Origin: Acanthochromis polyacanthus
Taxonomy: Eukaryota; Chordata; Actinopteri; Pomacentridae
Length of the DNA: 64,000 bases
Assembly (NCBI RefSeq): GCF_021347895.1
Contig: NC_067118.1
Span: forward strand, 42,093,255 to 42,157,254
Reading direction: 5' to 3'
Shown here: in pieces, positions 1 to 11,014 of the stretch
Layout: each line of letters starts with the position of its first letter
Numbering within the stretch: the stretch's first letter is position 1
The notes under the pieces: model-generated
Databases searched by the model: none
What the model was told of the DNA's origin: nothing
The model's input: the letters and a program-made list of their open reading frames with translations, nothing else
Made by a program: the position numbers and the translations under genes

Positions 1-206
1 CGCACACAGGTCTGCAACTCATGTACATTTTTCACTTAATTTAATCCCAGATGACGCCCCAATTTGTCTCTAAATCGAAATATAAAAGACTGACAAGCTC
101 ATATTTTCTCATATATTTGACATCAAATCGCAGTCACAATGTTGGATGAAACCAGCCATCACTTGGCTATAAATCTGGGACTTTTACATGCCAACCAGCA
201 GTAACG
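1..206 (-). repeat. flanking repeat shared with 2753-2781 and 3336-3463
   Basis: Read on the minus strand this matches 3344-3460, including agccaagtgatggctggttt and tatatttcgatttagaga. It also shares ttactgctggttggcatg with 2755-2772. It is an unclassified repeat unit present twice in inverted orientation around the first espn exon. Confidence 0.7.
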
Positions 207-1003
207 CAGGGGTGTCCAACATGCGGCCCGTGGGCCAAAAGTGGTCCTCCAGAGGGTCCAATCTGGCCCTCAAAGTGTAGAAATTACAGAGAAGACATTA
301 ACTGTAAATTGTAAGTTTGCAAAACTGTAAATTTAAAATAATTTCTAGACCATGACAAGTTGTTTTAATCATAAAGTAAAATACTAGATTGTTCTTTTGT
401 TCTTTTGCTGTTTTGTGGCTCATTTTTGTGATATTTTGTCTTGTTTTTTTTGTCTGACTTCTGATGTTTGTTTAATGTTTTGTTTCTCGTTTTTTGTCGT
501 TTTGTGTTTCCTTTTTGTCTCACTTGTGTTTTTTGTCATTTTGTGTCTTGTCTTGGTCATTTTTCTGTCTCTCTCTTGTCGTTTGTTCATGTTTATGTCG
601 CTTTGCGTCTTGCTTTTGTTTTGTGGGTTTTTTTTGTCTGACTTTTGTTACTTCGATCATAAAGTAAAACACTATATCATTCAGTTCCAGATAGCTATAA
701 CTTTTGTAGACACTCTGTGATCTGAAAGTTGTCATGTGGAAATGATAAACTGAGGCATAAAATTGTTAAAATTTCACTTATCTTTCTTAAGAAATTTCAG
801 GTTTTTCATAATGTTTTGTACAAAGTTAATTCCTTGAATAGGAACGTTTTTCAGAATGTACTTTCTTTCCACTAAAACAAAGAAAGAAATTAGGAGTTGT
901 GGTTATTTATAGGTTATTATGCTGTGATTTTATTGGTCCGGCCCACTGGAGATCAAACTGGGCTGAATGTGGAACCTGGACTAAGAGGAGTTTGACTCTC
1001 CTA
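207..1003 (-). mobile_element. hAT-type element, CAGGGGTGTC family, copy 1
   Basis: Starts CAGGGGTGTCCAACATG with the ggcccgtgggcc end and finishes at the opposite end with tgtggaacctggactaag and tttgactctcct. The core (about 395-640) is a GTTTTTGTC-type minisatellite. Flanks cagtaacg and caatgatg are a worn 8-bp duplication (5 of 8). It lies in an espn intron. Long frames here are repeat artefacts. Confidence 0.8.
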
Positions 1004-1202
1004 CAATGATGGAAACTCCTCTATTTGCTTCCTTTTGTTCTACATCACAGGTGCTGGCTACAGTGGTGCTGCACCCTAGTGGTCCCTGTGCACACAGTTT
1101 GTTTTCGATGGCCGTCCTTAGAGTCATTCACGTTTAAACTGTGTGCATCGTGTTTTGTTTCCTGTAAAAATGCGCCTCCTTTATGAACTCCGTCTGTCAC
1201 AG

Positions 1203-1477
1203 GTGCGTCAGACTCGGCCATCTCAGACATGCAGGCATACATGGACATGCTAAACCCAGACATCGGCTCTGACGTGCCCAAGAAGACTGAGGTACCTGCT
1301 GATTCGAAGGCCCCGCCGCCGCCACCGCCAGCGTATCCACCGCCTCCTCCTCCACAGTGCCCCCCGGTGCCTCCTCCGCCCCCGAGCTACCCGGCGCCGA
1401 AACCCCCTCAGGAGCCTTCGTCAGCTGAGTTTCTGAAGGTGAAGGGCAACCTGCGGCACGTGGAGAACAAAAAGGAG
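1203..1477 (+). CDS. espn: espn exon: [11 protein letters not shown] plus proline-rich segment
   Basis: The acceptor CAG ends at 1202 and the donor GAG|gtatgg follows 1477. The first two bases complete a codon from the upstream exon; the remaining 91 codons are open and end in phase 0. The protein starts [18 protein letters not shown], which is the segment after the ankyrin repeats in espin. Three polyproline runs follow (about codons 30-70), which in espin bind profilin and SH3 proteins. The exon closes with [15 protein letters not shown], matching the conserved LRHVE block. The reading frame continues past the donor to a stop at 1556, but the splice signal and family match place the end at 1477. 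Confidence 0.93.
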
Positions 1478-4400
1478 GTATGGACAGTGTTGGTGAACTC
1501 CTTGAAGCTGTCCAGAGACATGCCCTCAAAAACTCCCAAGAATCACATTTGTCATTAAGATAATTGTTTGTGCCTGTCTGAACTGTTTCACTGCCTTATT
1601 TATAGAGCAAGATTAGTACATGCATTCACACAATGTAGTATTTTGATATATTTCTCATATAGGATGAGGCACAATACAGTATTAGCTCAAACATGCTCCC
1701 TTTATTTTATCAAAACTGCAGAAATCTCCAGTTTTGGGTACATAAAACTTCAAAAAGTAGCTTCTCCGTTGTGACATGATATAGGACAACCCTAAAAAAG
1801 CAGGAAGAACCGGGTGTTTGGGATAAATTGGCCATTAGCTGCTATTTTCCCTCCTGTCTAATCAGTTGGGCTATAGCTCTTCTCCAACAATGTGCCTTGT
1901 CTTGGCGCTAACACAATGATGGTATTGTGTTAGCGCCGGCTAATGAGGCCAGAGAAGATGCTCATTACCGCAGGAGGCCTCTGAGTTGACACACACAATA
2001 GTGGATGTGATGCATTGGATGTTAATTCCACGTAATTCCATTTTACGTAATCTGGCCACAGATCACTGGAAAGTGTTTAAAGAGCTGACAAGGAGCAGCG
2101 ATTAGGATCCGAACAGACTGCTGCTGGTGGTTTAGCGTCGCTGCGAAGCACTAAGACTGGTTGTGAAGTTGTAATTCTAACACAAATGTAAATGAGTTGT
2201 CCAGGGAATGTTGTGATTACGACAAAGATAACCTATCTGAGGGATCACTTTCACCTCATGAAACTTTCATTCTCTGATTGTTACCCGTGTGATGATATGA
2301 GTCTCTGTCCAGTCACATGAAGATTATTTAGGACAGGGGTGTCAAACTCATCTTAGTTCAGGTTCCACAGTCGGCCCAATTTGATCTGAAGTGGACCGGA
2401 CCAGTAAAATCACAGCAAAATAACCTATAAATAACCACATCTCCACATCTTTCCTTTGTTTTAGTGCAAAAAACACAAACAATACAAAAAGGAAACACAA
2501 AAACATAAAACAAACAACAAAAGTCGGGCAAAAAATCAACAAAAGCAACAAAAACAATCCACAAAGTGACAAAAGAACAATCTAGTGTTTTACTTTCTGA
2601 TCCAAACAACTTGTCATGGTCTAGAAATGAGTTTAAATTTATAGTTTTACTAATTTACAATCTGCAGTTAATGTCTTCTCTGTAATTTTTACACTTTGAG
2701 GGCCGGATTGAGGACCACTTTTGGCCCGTGGGCCGCATGTTTGACACCCTTGCATTACTGCTGGTTGGCATGTAAAAGTCCTAACCTGGCAATAGCCAGA
2801 TTAATAATTGTGTAGTACTTGATAGTACTCCACAATATCAATCTGGGACCGCTCCATGTAAATCCGTTGGGAGGAAAGAGGCACGGATTGGACAATGCAA
2901 CAGTATGTCCCGCCTCTGACAGGTTTGTTTTTAGCCAATCGTGGGATCTTCACAACGAGCGGAGCCAATTGGTAGATTAAACTCTTACCAAAACCCGTAG
3001 GTAAAAAAGCACAAACATCTTTACCATCCAGAAATGAGCAAAGTGCCTCTCGTTGTTCTTCCTTCAAAGAAGCGATACGAGATTCAGCTAAAACTGACTT
3101 AATAGCAGCATCTACACGATCGTTGTCCTCCGTTGCCGTGTTTGTTTTGATCTACTGGCGCTTGGTGTCGTCTTCACACCCGGATATCCCGCCCCACACA
3201 CGAATACTGCTGCGTGATTGGCCCGTGCCAACTTGGTGCTGTACGAAAAGTGAATGCGGGAGCGGGGCAAGATGGTTTCTTGAGAGATTTGTGAACTCAC
3301 AAATATCGTGAGAAATCAACTTGCTGGCAAGGTTATAAAAGTCCCAGATCTAGAGCCAAGTGATGGCTGGTTTCATCTAACATTGGGATTGTGATTTGAT
3401 GTCAGATATATGAGGAAATATGAGCTTGTCCGTCATTTATATTTCGATTTAGAGAAACTGGGGACCGGATTGGACCCTCTGGAGGACCACTTTTGGCCCA
3501 CGGGCCTCATGTTTGACACCCCGATTCAATTTTAACAGAACACCAGTAAAAGACCTATAGTTTTGCAAAATTTCAGGCTCACAGCAGCATCTTCATCTTG
3601 CAGAAGAACTGTCAAATCACACATCTCTGTCTTTGCATTTTCAACTAAAAGCAGAAAAACTAGAGAAGCAGCAGAATGAGCTGGTTCACTGGAAGAATCG
3701 ATTGTTCAGACGACGGCTGTATGTATGGATCTGTTATGCAAAGTCAGCTGTTGGAAAGCGTGTCCGTTCACCGTACACTGTCGTCATGGTGAGCTGTGTG
3801 TGTGTGTGTCTGCGTGCGCGTATGAGCCGTCAGCCGTGTGCAGGAGGGTTTTTAATTAGTGCCGCCCCCTCTCCCGTCGGTGCCCAGGCGACCGGCCCGG
3901 GGCGCACCCTCATTAACAATTGAACAAAAGCCAGCATGCACACGAGCGTGCACAAAAACACACACAAATAAGATCACTGTGTGCCGTATACATAAGGACA
4001 AACAATCCAGCTTGGGCGCCGTAGTAACAGAGAGCGTAACTTCATCCAGTGTCACAATCTCATCTGAAGAGTTTGTTTTTCTAAAAATGTTTTGTAATCT
4101 TATGAATGCAAGCAAAGGAAGCTTCTTGTGTGTGTCTTCTTGTGTCTCTGAGCTCATTCGTCTGCATACGCTTTGCCTGAAGTCAAATGTTGCGTGTTGG
4201 GCATCGAAACAAGCACACTGGAAAAAAATGCCCCTCTCAGAACAAGAAACTAATTTCAAAGTTGTTTTTATTTTTACCTTGAAATAAGTAAAAATATCTG
4301 ACAATAGAACAAGCTTAGGTGTCTTAAAATAAGCCAGACACTAAAAAACATAGTTTTTCACTCTATAATAGATTTTTGCTTTCATGTAACCTCCTAATTT

Positions 4401-7400
4401 GAGATGTATTAACCCTCCTGCTGTCTTTATTTACAGGCACCAAAAAATATTGTTTCCTCGTCTGAAATAAATCTGCAAAAAAATCCCCAAATTTCTGAAA
4501 ACTTTCAGGAAGAAAATCACAATAATTCCTTCAAAGTTTCCCTTAAAAGCTTGATTTAAAAAAAACAATCACCCTAATTTGGCAAGAAAATCCTTATAAA
4601 TATTTTCAAAAATGAGTAAAAATCTTCCAAAAAATCCTAAAAACATCTAAAGTGATCACATATATATATCAGTAAAACTTCTGATATTTTCTTTAAGAAC
4701 ATTCACATAAAAATTTATTTTGTGAATGTTCTTAAGAAACATTTTTAAAATTTTCACGGCTCAATTTCACCTGCAGGACGACACGATGGTTAAACTTCAA
4801 CTCCAAACAAGATCATTTCCAGATTGTTTGACTAAACAGGATGTTTAAGATGCGTTGTCTTAAAACAAGTCCCTGCGTCTTGCTGAAATGTCATTTAAGT
4901 GAATTTATCTTAAATCTAGAGAGATGAGACATTTTGACTAAAAATAAGACAAAGACTTGGTAAGATTCTGAATTTTTGCAGTGCACCACATTGCGTCTCT
5001 CAGTTTTATTCTTTGGTCTGTAGTTTCTCCAGAAATCTTTGATATTTCACTGGCAATTAGCACATGTCTGCCAATTTCTTCCTTTGCTGCTAATACGAGG
5101 CATTTATGGCTGGAATACTGTGATAATCCTAAAGCCTGGGAGCTTTGCGTGTGGGCGACCGTGGCCAGGGCAGCGCATGCGTGTTTGTGTTTTTGCATAA
5201 GAGAGCCGGGTAGGGTCGGGGAGTGGTTGGTCTGCGGGCTGGCGGTGACATCACTGCAGCTGCTGTGGCTGGCCCAATAGCTTATTGATGAGGCCAGTGG
5301 GTAAAGTGAGAGGGCAGGTAGAGTGACAGGCGTAGCGGCGAGCGGAGACGAGGTGAAGCTCTGGATCTGGTGACAGCTTCTCTCTGTGCTCCGCTGGGTT
5401 TTGTGGAGGAGAGCTTCAGGAGGGGATTCTCTACGATAAGGTAAGGCGTTAAAAAAAGACGGCAGAGGTGTTTGGGTTGGACATAAAGCAAAAAAAGCTA
5501 TCACAAGCCGCTTTGCATACTTTGGCTAACCTTCCGGATTTGTTTGAGCAGTGAATGTGTCGCATTCATGAAGGCGTATTTTGATTGCGAGCTTTGACTG
5601 TTTGATATATGAGGATGTTCCTGTTGGAGTGTTCTTGTATCTCATGTTAGCACAGATCATTATTATTATTCAAACAGCTCATTTCTGCGTGTCCTTTCAT
5701 ATCTAAGGCCACATGCAAATTAGCCGGACCGTGTCAAAGTCCACGCATGCCATTAAAGTGTAAAAAGTGTTGATGAATGCATATGTGTGTGCAAAAAGGG
5801 CTATATGACTTTTTGCTGACAGATAGAGCCATATGAAGGGAAGAAAGGCCGTCTGAGTGTGTACATCTGTGTGAGCGATAAAAGGGGGGCTGCCAAAAAG
5901 CTTTGTACATTTGCTGTTGTTGGCCCACCTCCCTGGAGGATGACAAACCACCTGTAGCCTGCTCACATTACCTGATGAGTGCTCAGGGACCATTTCTTTT
6001 CCTGACAGCAGACACGAGTCAACAACATTAAACGGGTTTATAAGAAGTCAGAACCCGACACCGCGGGGCAGCAGAGGTCAGGGGTCGGCTGTCAATTATT
6101 TCCGCTTGCATTAACATTGGATTTCTACTCGACATTTGAGATTCTTGAGAAGATTTCTATTCGTTGTGACGTCTGTAAGCACAGAAATGTAAATGAAGTT
6201 TAATGCCGAGTCCAAGATTTGAAAGGCAAAGTAACTCTGCTTTGATGACTCCTCTTTGCAGCTTTAAATGTTAGTTTTTGCACTGATAGATGGAGTGAAA
6301 TGGGATTTTAATTCATTTTCACATATGATTTTTACAATATAGAACACTAGAAAAAGTGGTGTTTATGAATTGGAAAGTTTCAAAGCAGATTTATTGAGAT
6401 CAAATGTAAATGTGAGGCTTCTTTGCATTACTTAGGAAAATGTATCCTCAGACTGACTGGAAGTTGGGCTAATCCACTGCTAAAGCCTTGACCTGCATAA
6501 ACACGTAAACAGCAGCGTATCACGAAAACTCTCAGACTGACAGGAATTTGATATCTGGTGTTACACATCCAGTTGTTCGGATAGATGTCGGAAGGAAAAA
6601 GGGAGAGTTGACAGTGACCTCTGAGTAGGGCTGAAGAATTTATCCATTTCAAATTAAAAGTTGTAAAGGTTGTAATTAATACTTTATGCAGCTGTTATGC
6701 ATGACAATCGCACTTCTGATGGCATCACATGTAACTTTCCATCGCACTTTATAAATCAGTTACACAGCGAATATTTAAATGAAGCGTGACTTTTCCATCA
6801 TTCAGCTCTGCCTCTGAGGCCAAAGGTCTCCTGTACATTGGTTTAAAAGCTGCATGTGAACTAAAGCCTTGTTCTCTTACCCAAATAAAGCAGCTTTGGT
6901 CACACAACGGAGCTTATCTGGAAACACAGGAGAGTAACTCCGCTGTACGTGGCACACTGTATGGCACAGTCACTCCAAAAGCACAACTGAACCTTTTGCT
7001 GCCGGTGTTTTTAAAGCAACCATGATTTGGTTTATTTTGTCAGGCCTTTAGGTTGGGAAATCTCTTTTTTTGACTCATTTTCATGCATCAAAAAACATAC
7101 AGATGGAAGACAGTTGAAAAGGTGCTGATAAGATGCTCATATTTCAATTTAAAAATCTCCTCTACAGCTGACTTCCGGAGAAAACCACGAGAAACTGCGC
7201 CGTGTGGATTCAAACAGGAAGTCGAGGAGCTTCAACAAGCAGCCCAGCACTGGGGACTATTACAAGACGCTGGGCAGCGACACCGCAGAGCGCCGTGGGA
7301 GCAAAGGCATGGCGCCCAACGAGGAGGTAAAATGCAAATCCGATGCTCGAGAAATCCCTCTAGAGAGTTCAAACATCGTCACAACAAATCATCCAGCTCA

Positions 7401-10400
7401 TTAAATTATGTGCTTAGATAAAGAACATATCTGTTCTTTAATATTTAATAATAATTTCTGCATATCTATGTAAAAAAAACTATTTGGTGTTTTTGCCACA
7501 TGATACTCGAGAAGGTGACCAAAACTCTATTTCTTTCTGCTCACCTTGACCCTCCTGTTGTCCTCATTTACAGGCACCAAAAATATTGTTTCTTTGTCTG
7601 AAAAAAATCCAAAAATTCTGCAAAACATTTCTGAAAATTTGCAAAACCTTAAGGAAGAAAATTCTAATAATTCCTTCAAAGTTTCCCTTAAAAGTTTGAT
7701 TTTTAAAAAAATCACCAAATTTGGCAAGAAAATTCTTGTAAATATTTTCAAAAATGAGTAAAAATCTTCCAAAAAAAAAATCCTAAAAATATCTAAAGTG
7801 TTCTCAAATATATCAGTAAAATTTCTGATATTTTATTTAAGAACATTCACATAAAAATTTATTTTGTGAATGTTCTTAAGAAACATTTTTAAAATTTTCA
7901 CGGCTCAATTTGACCTGCAGGACGACACGATGGTTAAACTTCAACTCCATACAAGATGATTTCAAGATTGTTTGACTAAACAGGATGTTTAAGATGCACT
8001 GTCTTAAAACAAGTCCCTGCATCTTTCTGAAATGTCATTTAAGTGAATTTATCTTAAATCTAGTCGGATGAGACATTTTCACTAGAAATAAGACAAATAG
8101 ACTTGGTAAGATTTGGATTTTTTGCAGTGCACCGCATTGCGTCCCACAGTTTTATTCTTTGGTCTTAATAGAAAATCCTAAAAATATCTAAAGTGATTCC
8201 ACATATATCAGTAAAACTTCTAGTTTCTTCAAGATCATTCATAAAAAAATCGTCCCAAGAGATGAAGACGGCAGCAACAATAAGAGGGCCATACAGGATG
8301 GATTCCTTCTCCAGCCCTTTGAAAATCCTTTTTTTTTCTGATGTCGATTTTTTTATGAATGATCTTGAGAAACATTTATAAAAAAAAAATTCTAAAAAAA
8401 TGTTCAAAGATTTCCCAAAAATGTTGAAAATGTGGACATCAGAAGTTTCACTGTGGAACTATTTTTTTCCCCACATTTTCAAACTTTAAAACCTGTCAGT
8501 TTTGAGCCGCAGGACGACACGAGGGTTAATTAACTTAAACAAACACATTCTACCATTTAAACAAATCTCAACATAACTGATTATTAGTCTTTTCATTGTG
8601 GATGGACACACAGAGATATGACTTTTTTCCCCTTCAGAAATTGTGTATTACCAAAAAAAGAAAAGAAAATGATGATGATTTAACACTGACTGAGAGCAAT
8701 CTGACATCCACTGTGAAGTAATCCCCTAAAAACCAGGTCACAAACTAATTTCCATGCCTCCCTGATGTCAAGTTCTTTTTCTTTCCAGGACAGCGTTTAA
8801 TCTGCTGCAAATTGTATGCAAAATAATCTACGGGCTCCTGCAGCTGAATGCTGGCCTAAGGCTGGTTAATACGCTGCTCCCTGGTTGCGTTGTCCAGGTG
8901 TGTGCGGTCATCCCAGCTCCTTATAAGGCGCTCTGCATGGCCGATGCTGTGCCGGCATTAGGTTACAGAGCCGACTATTTGCCTGAGTGTCTGTACATAA
9001 TCTTGTGTCCTCTTGAGCTTTTGTTTCGCCTCCTAATGCAAACTGCCCCTCATTTCCATCGCCTGCCGAGTCTCCACCCCTTTGTGTAAACTGTCCAAGA
9101 GCCGACAATGGAGCAAACTCGGGACGATCCAGGACAAAAGGAGAGCTTCACAGGAAGTCGCTGAAGCACCTATTTGAGCTTCATTCAAGGAATATTAGCA
9201 TACACCAGTGGGAGCATGCTGTAAAAGATTCATCCAGTGTTGACATTTATGGATCATGCAGGAAGAATATTTACATTTATTACAGATATTCTGATAAACA
9301 TAAAGGCCTGCTATTATAAATTATGTTTCCTTTGAGTCAAATAGGGCAATAAAATCCCCTGCATATAAAATGTAATCCACACTGTTATTTGTATTTGTGC
9401 TGCAGATAAAACCGATGTACAATCCCAAAGCAAACATCTTTACAGTGTTTCTGTTGACCAAAGGTATCACTTATTACCTGGCTCACGCTGAACGGTGTGG
9501 GTGTGGTTGGGATGACGTGCGACACCACAGACTTTTCCATGTAAGGAAGTTTGCATAGGTAAACATTTTAGATGATGGATTACGAGTCGAAACAAATCCG
9601 CTTTTGTGCGGAAAACTTGAGCTTGCGAGCGGCTGCTTTACCCTCGTGTCGTCCTGTGGGTCAAAATTGACCCGTTTTAAAGTTTGAAAATGTGGGAAAC
9701 TTTTAAAGAACTCCTGGAATTTTCTTTCTGAAGGCTTTGCAAATTTTCAGGAGTTTAGGGGATTTTTTTTTTTGCAGAATTTTTGGATTTTTTTCAGGCA
9801 AGGAAACTATATTTTCACAGTGAAACTTTAGATGTCTACATTTTCAAATTTTTGTGGGGAAATTTTTTAATATTTTTTGGTAGAAAAAAGAAATGCAAAA
9901 AAATGTTTTTTTAAAAACATTAACAAAAAAACAACAAAAATCCAGCGAAATTTGCTGGATTTTGTGTATAAATTTTAGTAATTTATACACAATCATTCTA
10001 GATATTTTCCAAAAAAAATTGGAAGATTTTTATTCATTTCTTTAAAATATTTATAAGAATTTTCTTGCCAAATTTGGGGGATTTTTTTTAAATAAAACTT
10101 TTAAGGAATTATTGGAATTTTCTTCCTGAAGGTTTTGCAAATTTTCAGAAATTTGGGGAATTTTTTTGCAGAATTTTTGGATTTTTTTCAGACAAGGAAA
10201 CAATATTTTTGGTGCCGTAAATGAGGACAACAGGAGGGTTAAACCACTTGCCTGCTGCCTCATACCTCCACAGGCAGCTGAATGAACAGAGTTCATTAGA
10301 CTCTCATCAGCGTCCCTGGAGACGGCGTTCCTATAATCTCCTGGGTATCAGGAGTGGGGGTGTTTTGGATGACACAGGGGTATAATCCACATTGAGCCAA

Positions 10401-10945
10401 TTAAGGCCTCAGTGGGGCCTCTCCTGGTCTCAGAGGAGCCCTAGCAGATGGATGGCTAATCAACGGAAACGGCGCGTGCTGCCAAGACCCATCTGGACAC
10501 CGCCTCCCCCTTCCTCCCCTTCAGCTCCCCGGGGGGGTTGAAAAGTGAAGGGGGCGACAATGGTGCACACGCGTCCGGAGAATAAAAGAGGGCGGGGTCC
10601 AGTTAAATGTCACGGCCCGTTAATTTGCCTCCAGCAGAGCTGCGGCAGGCTTTGGGCTCGTGCCGGACGCGTGCAGGAGGGTGGAGGCGCTATCACTCAC
10701 AGCAGCAGATGGCTTCTTCAGCTGTTTTCTCCCCTTGAGATTAGGTCATATTAGCTCCGTTATTGTGTCTTTATGAGTCGATTAAAAGGCAGCAGGAGGG
10801 GGGGGACATATCTAACAGGGATGCTCACATCTGTCCCCGTCTGCAGCCTCAGTGCAGGAATGTAAAGCTCACTCAGGCCAGCAGGAGATTCAGTGAAACC
10901 TGTTGGAAGCCGGGAGAAAGTCACCTGCACCAATTATATATTTTT

Positions 10946-11014
<69 letters not shown>

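Noticed and set aside
397..720. 107-codon hydrophobic frame, and similar ones at 45891-46406, 47821-48209 and 37818-38185
   Set aside because: Same cause: all are read across the family's minisatellite cores.
2804..3112. A real cellular recq helicase gene
   Set aside because: Only the motif I region remains, it is bounded by element ends and a TSD, and no further helicase motifs occur nearby.
3852..4304. Overlapping 150- and 142-codon frames on opposite strands
   Set aside because: No family resemblance, no splice-consistent context, and part of the frame enters the CACTG-ended repeat. Chance open frames.
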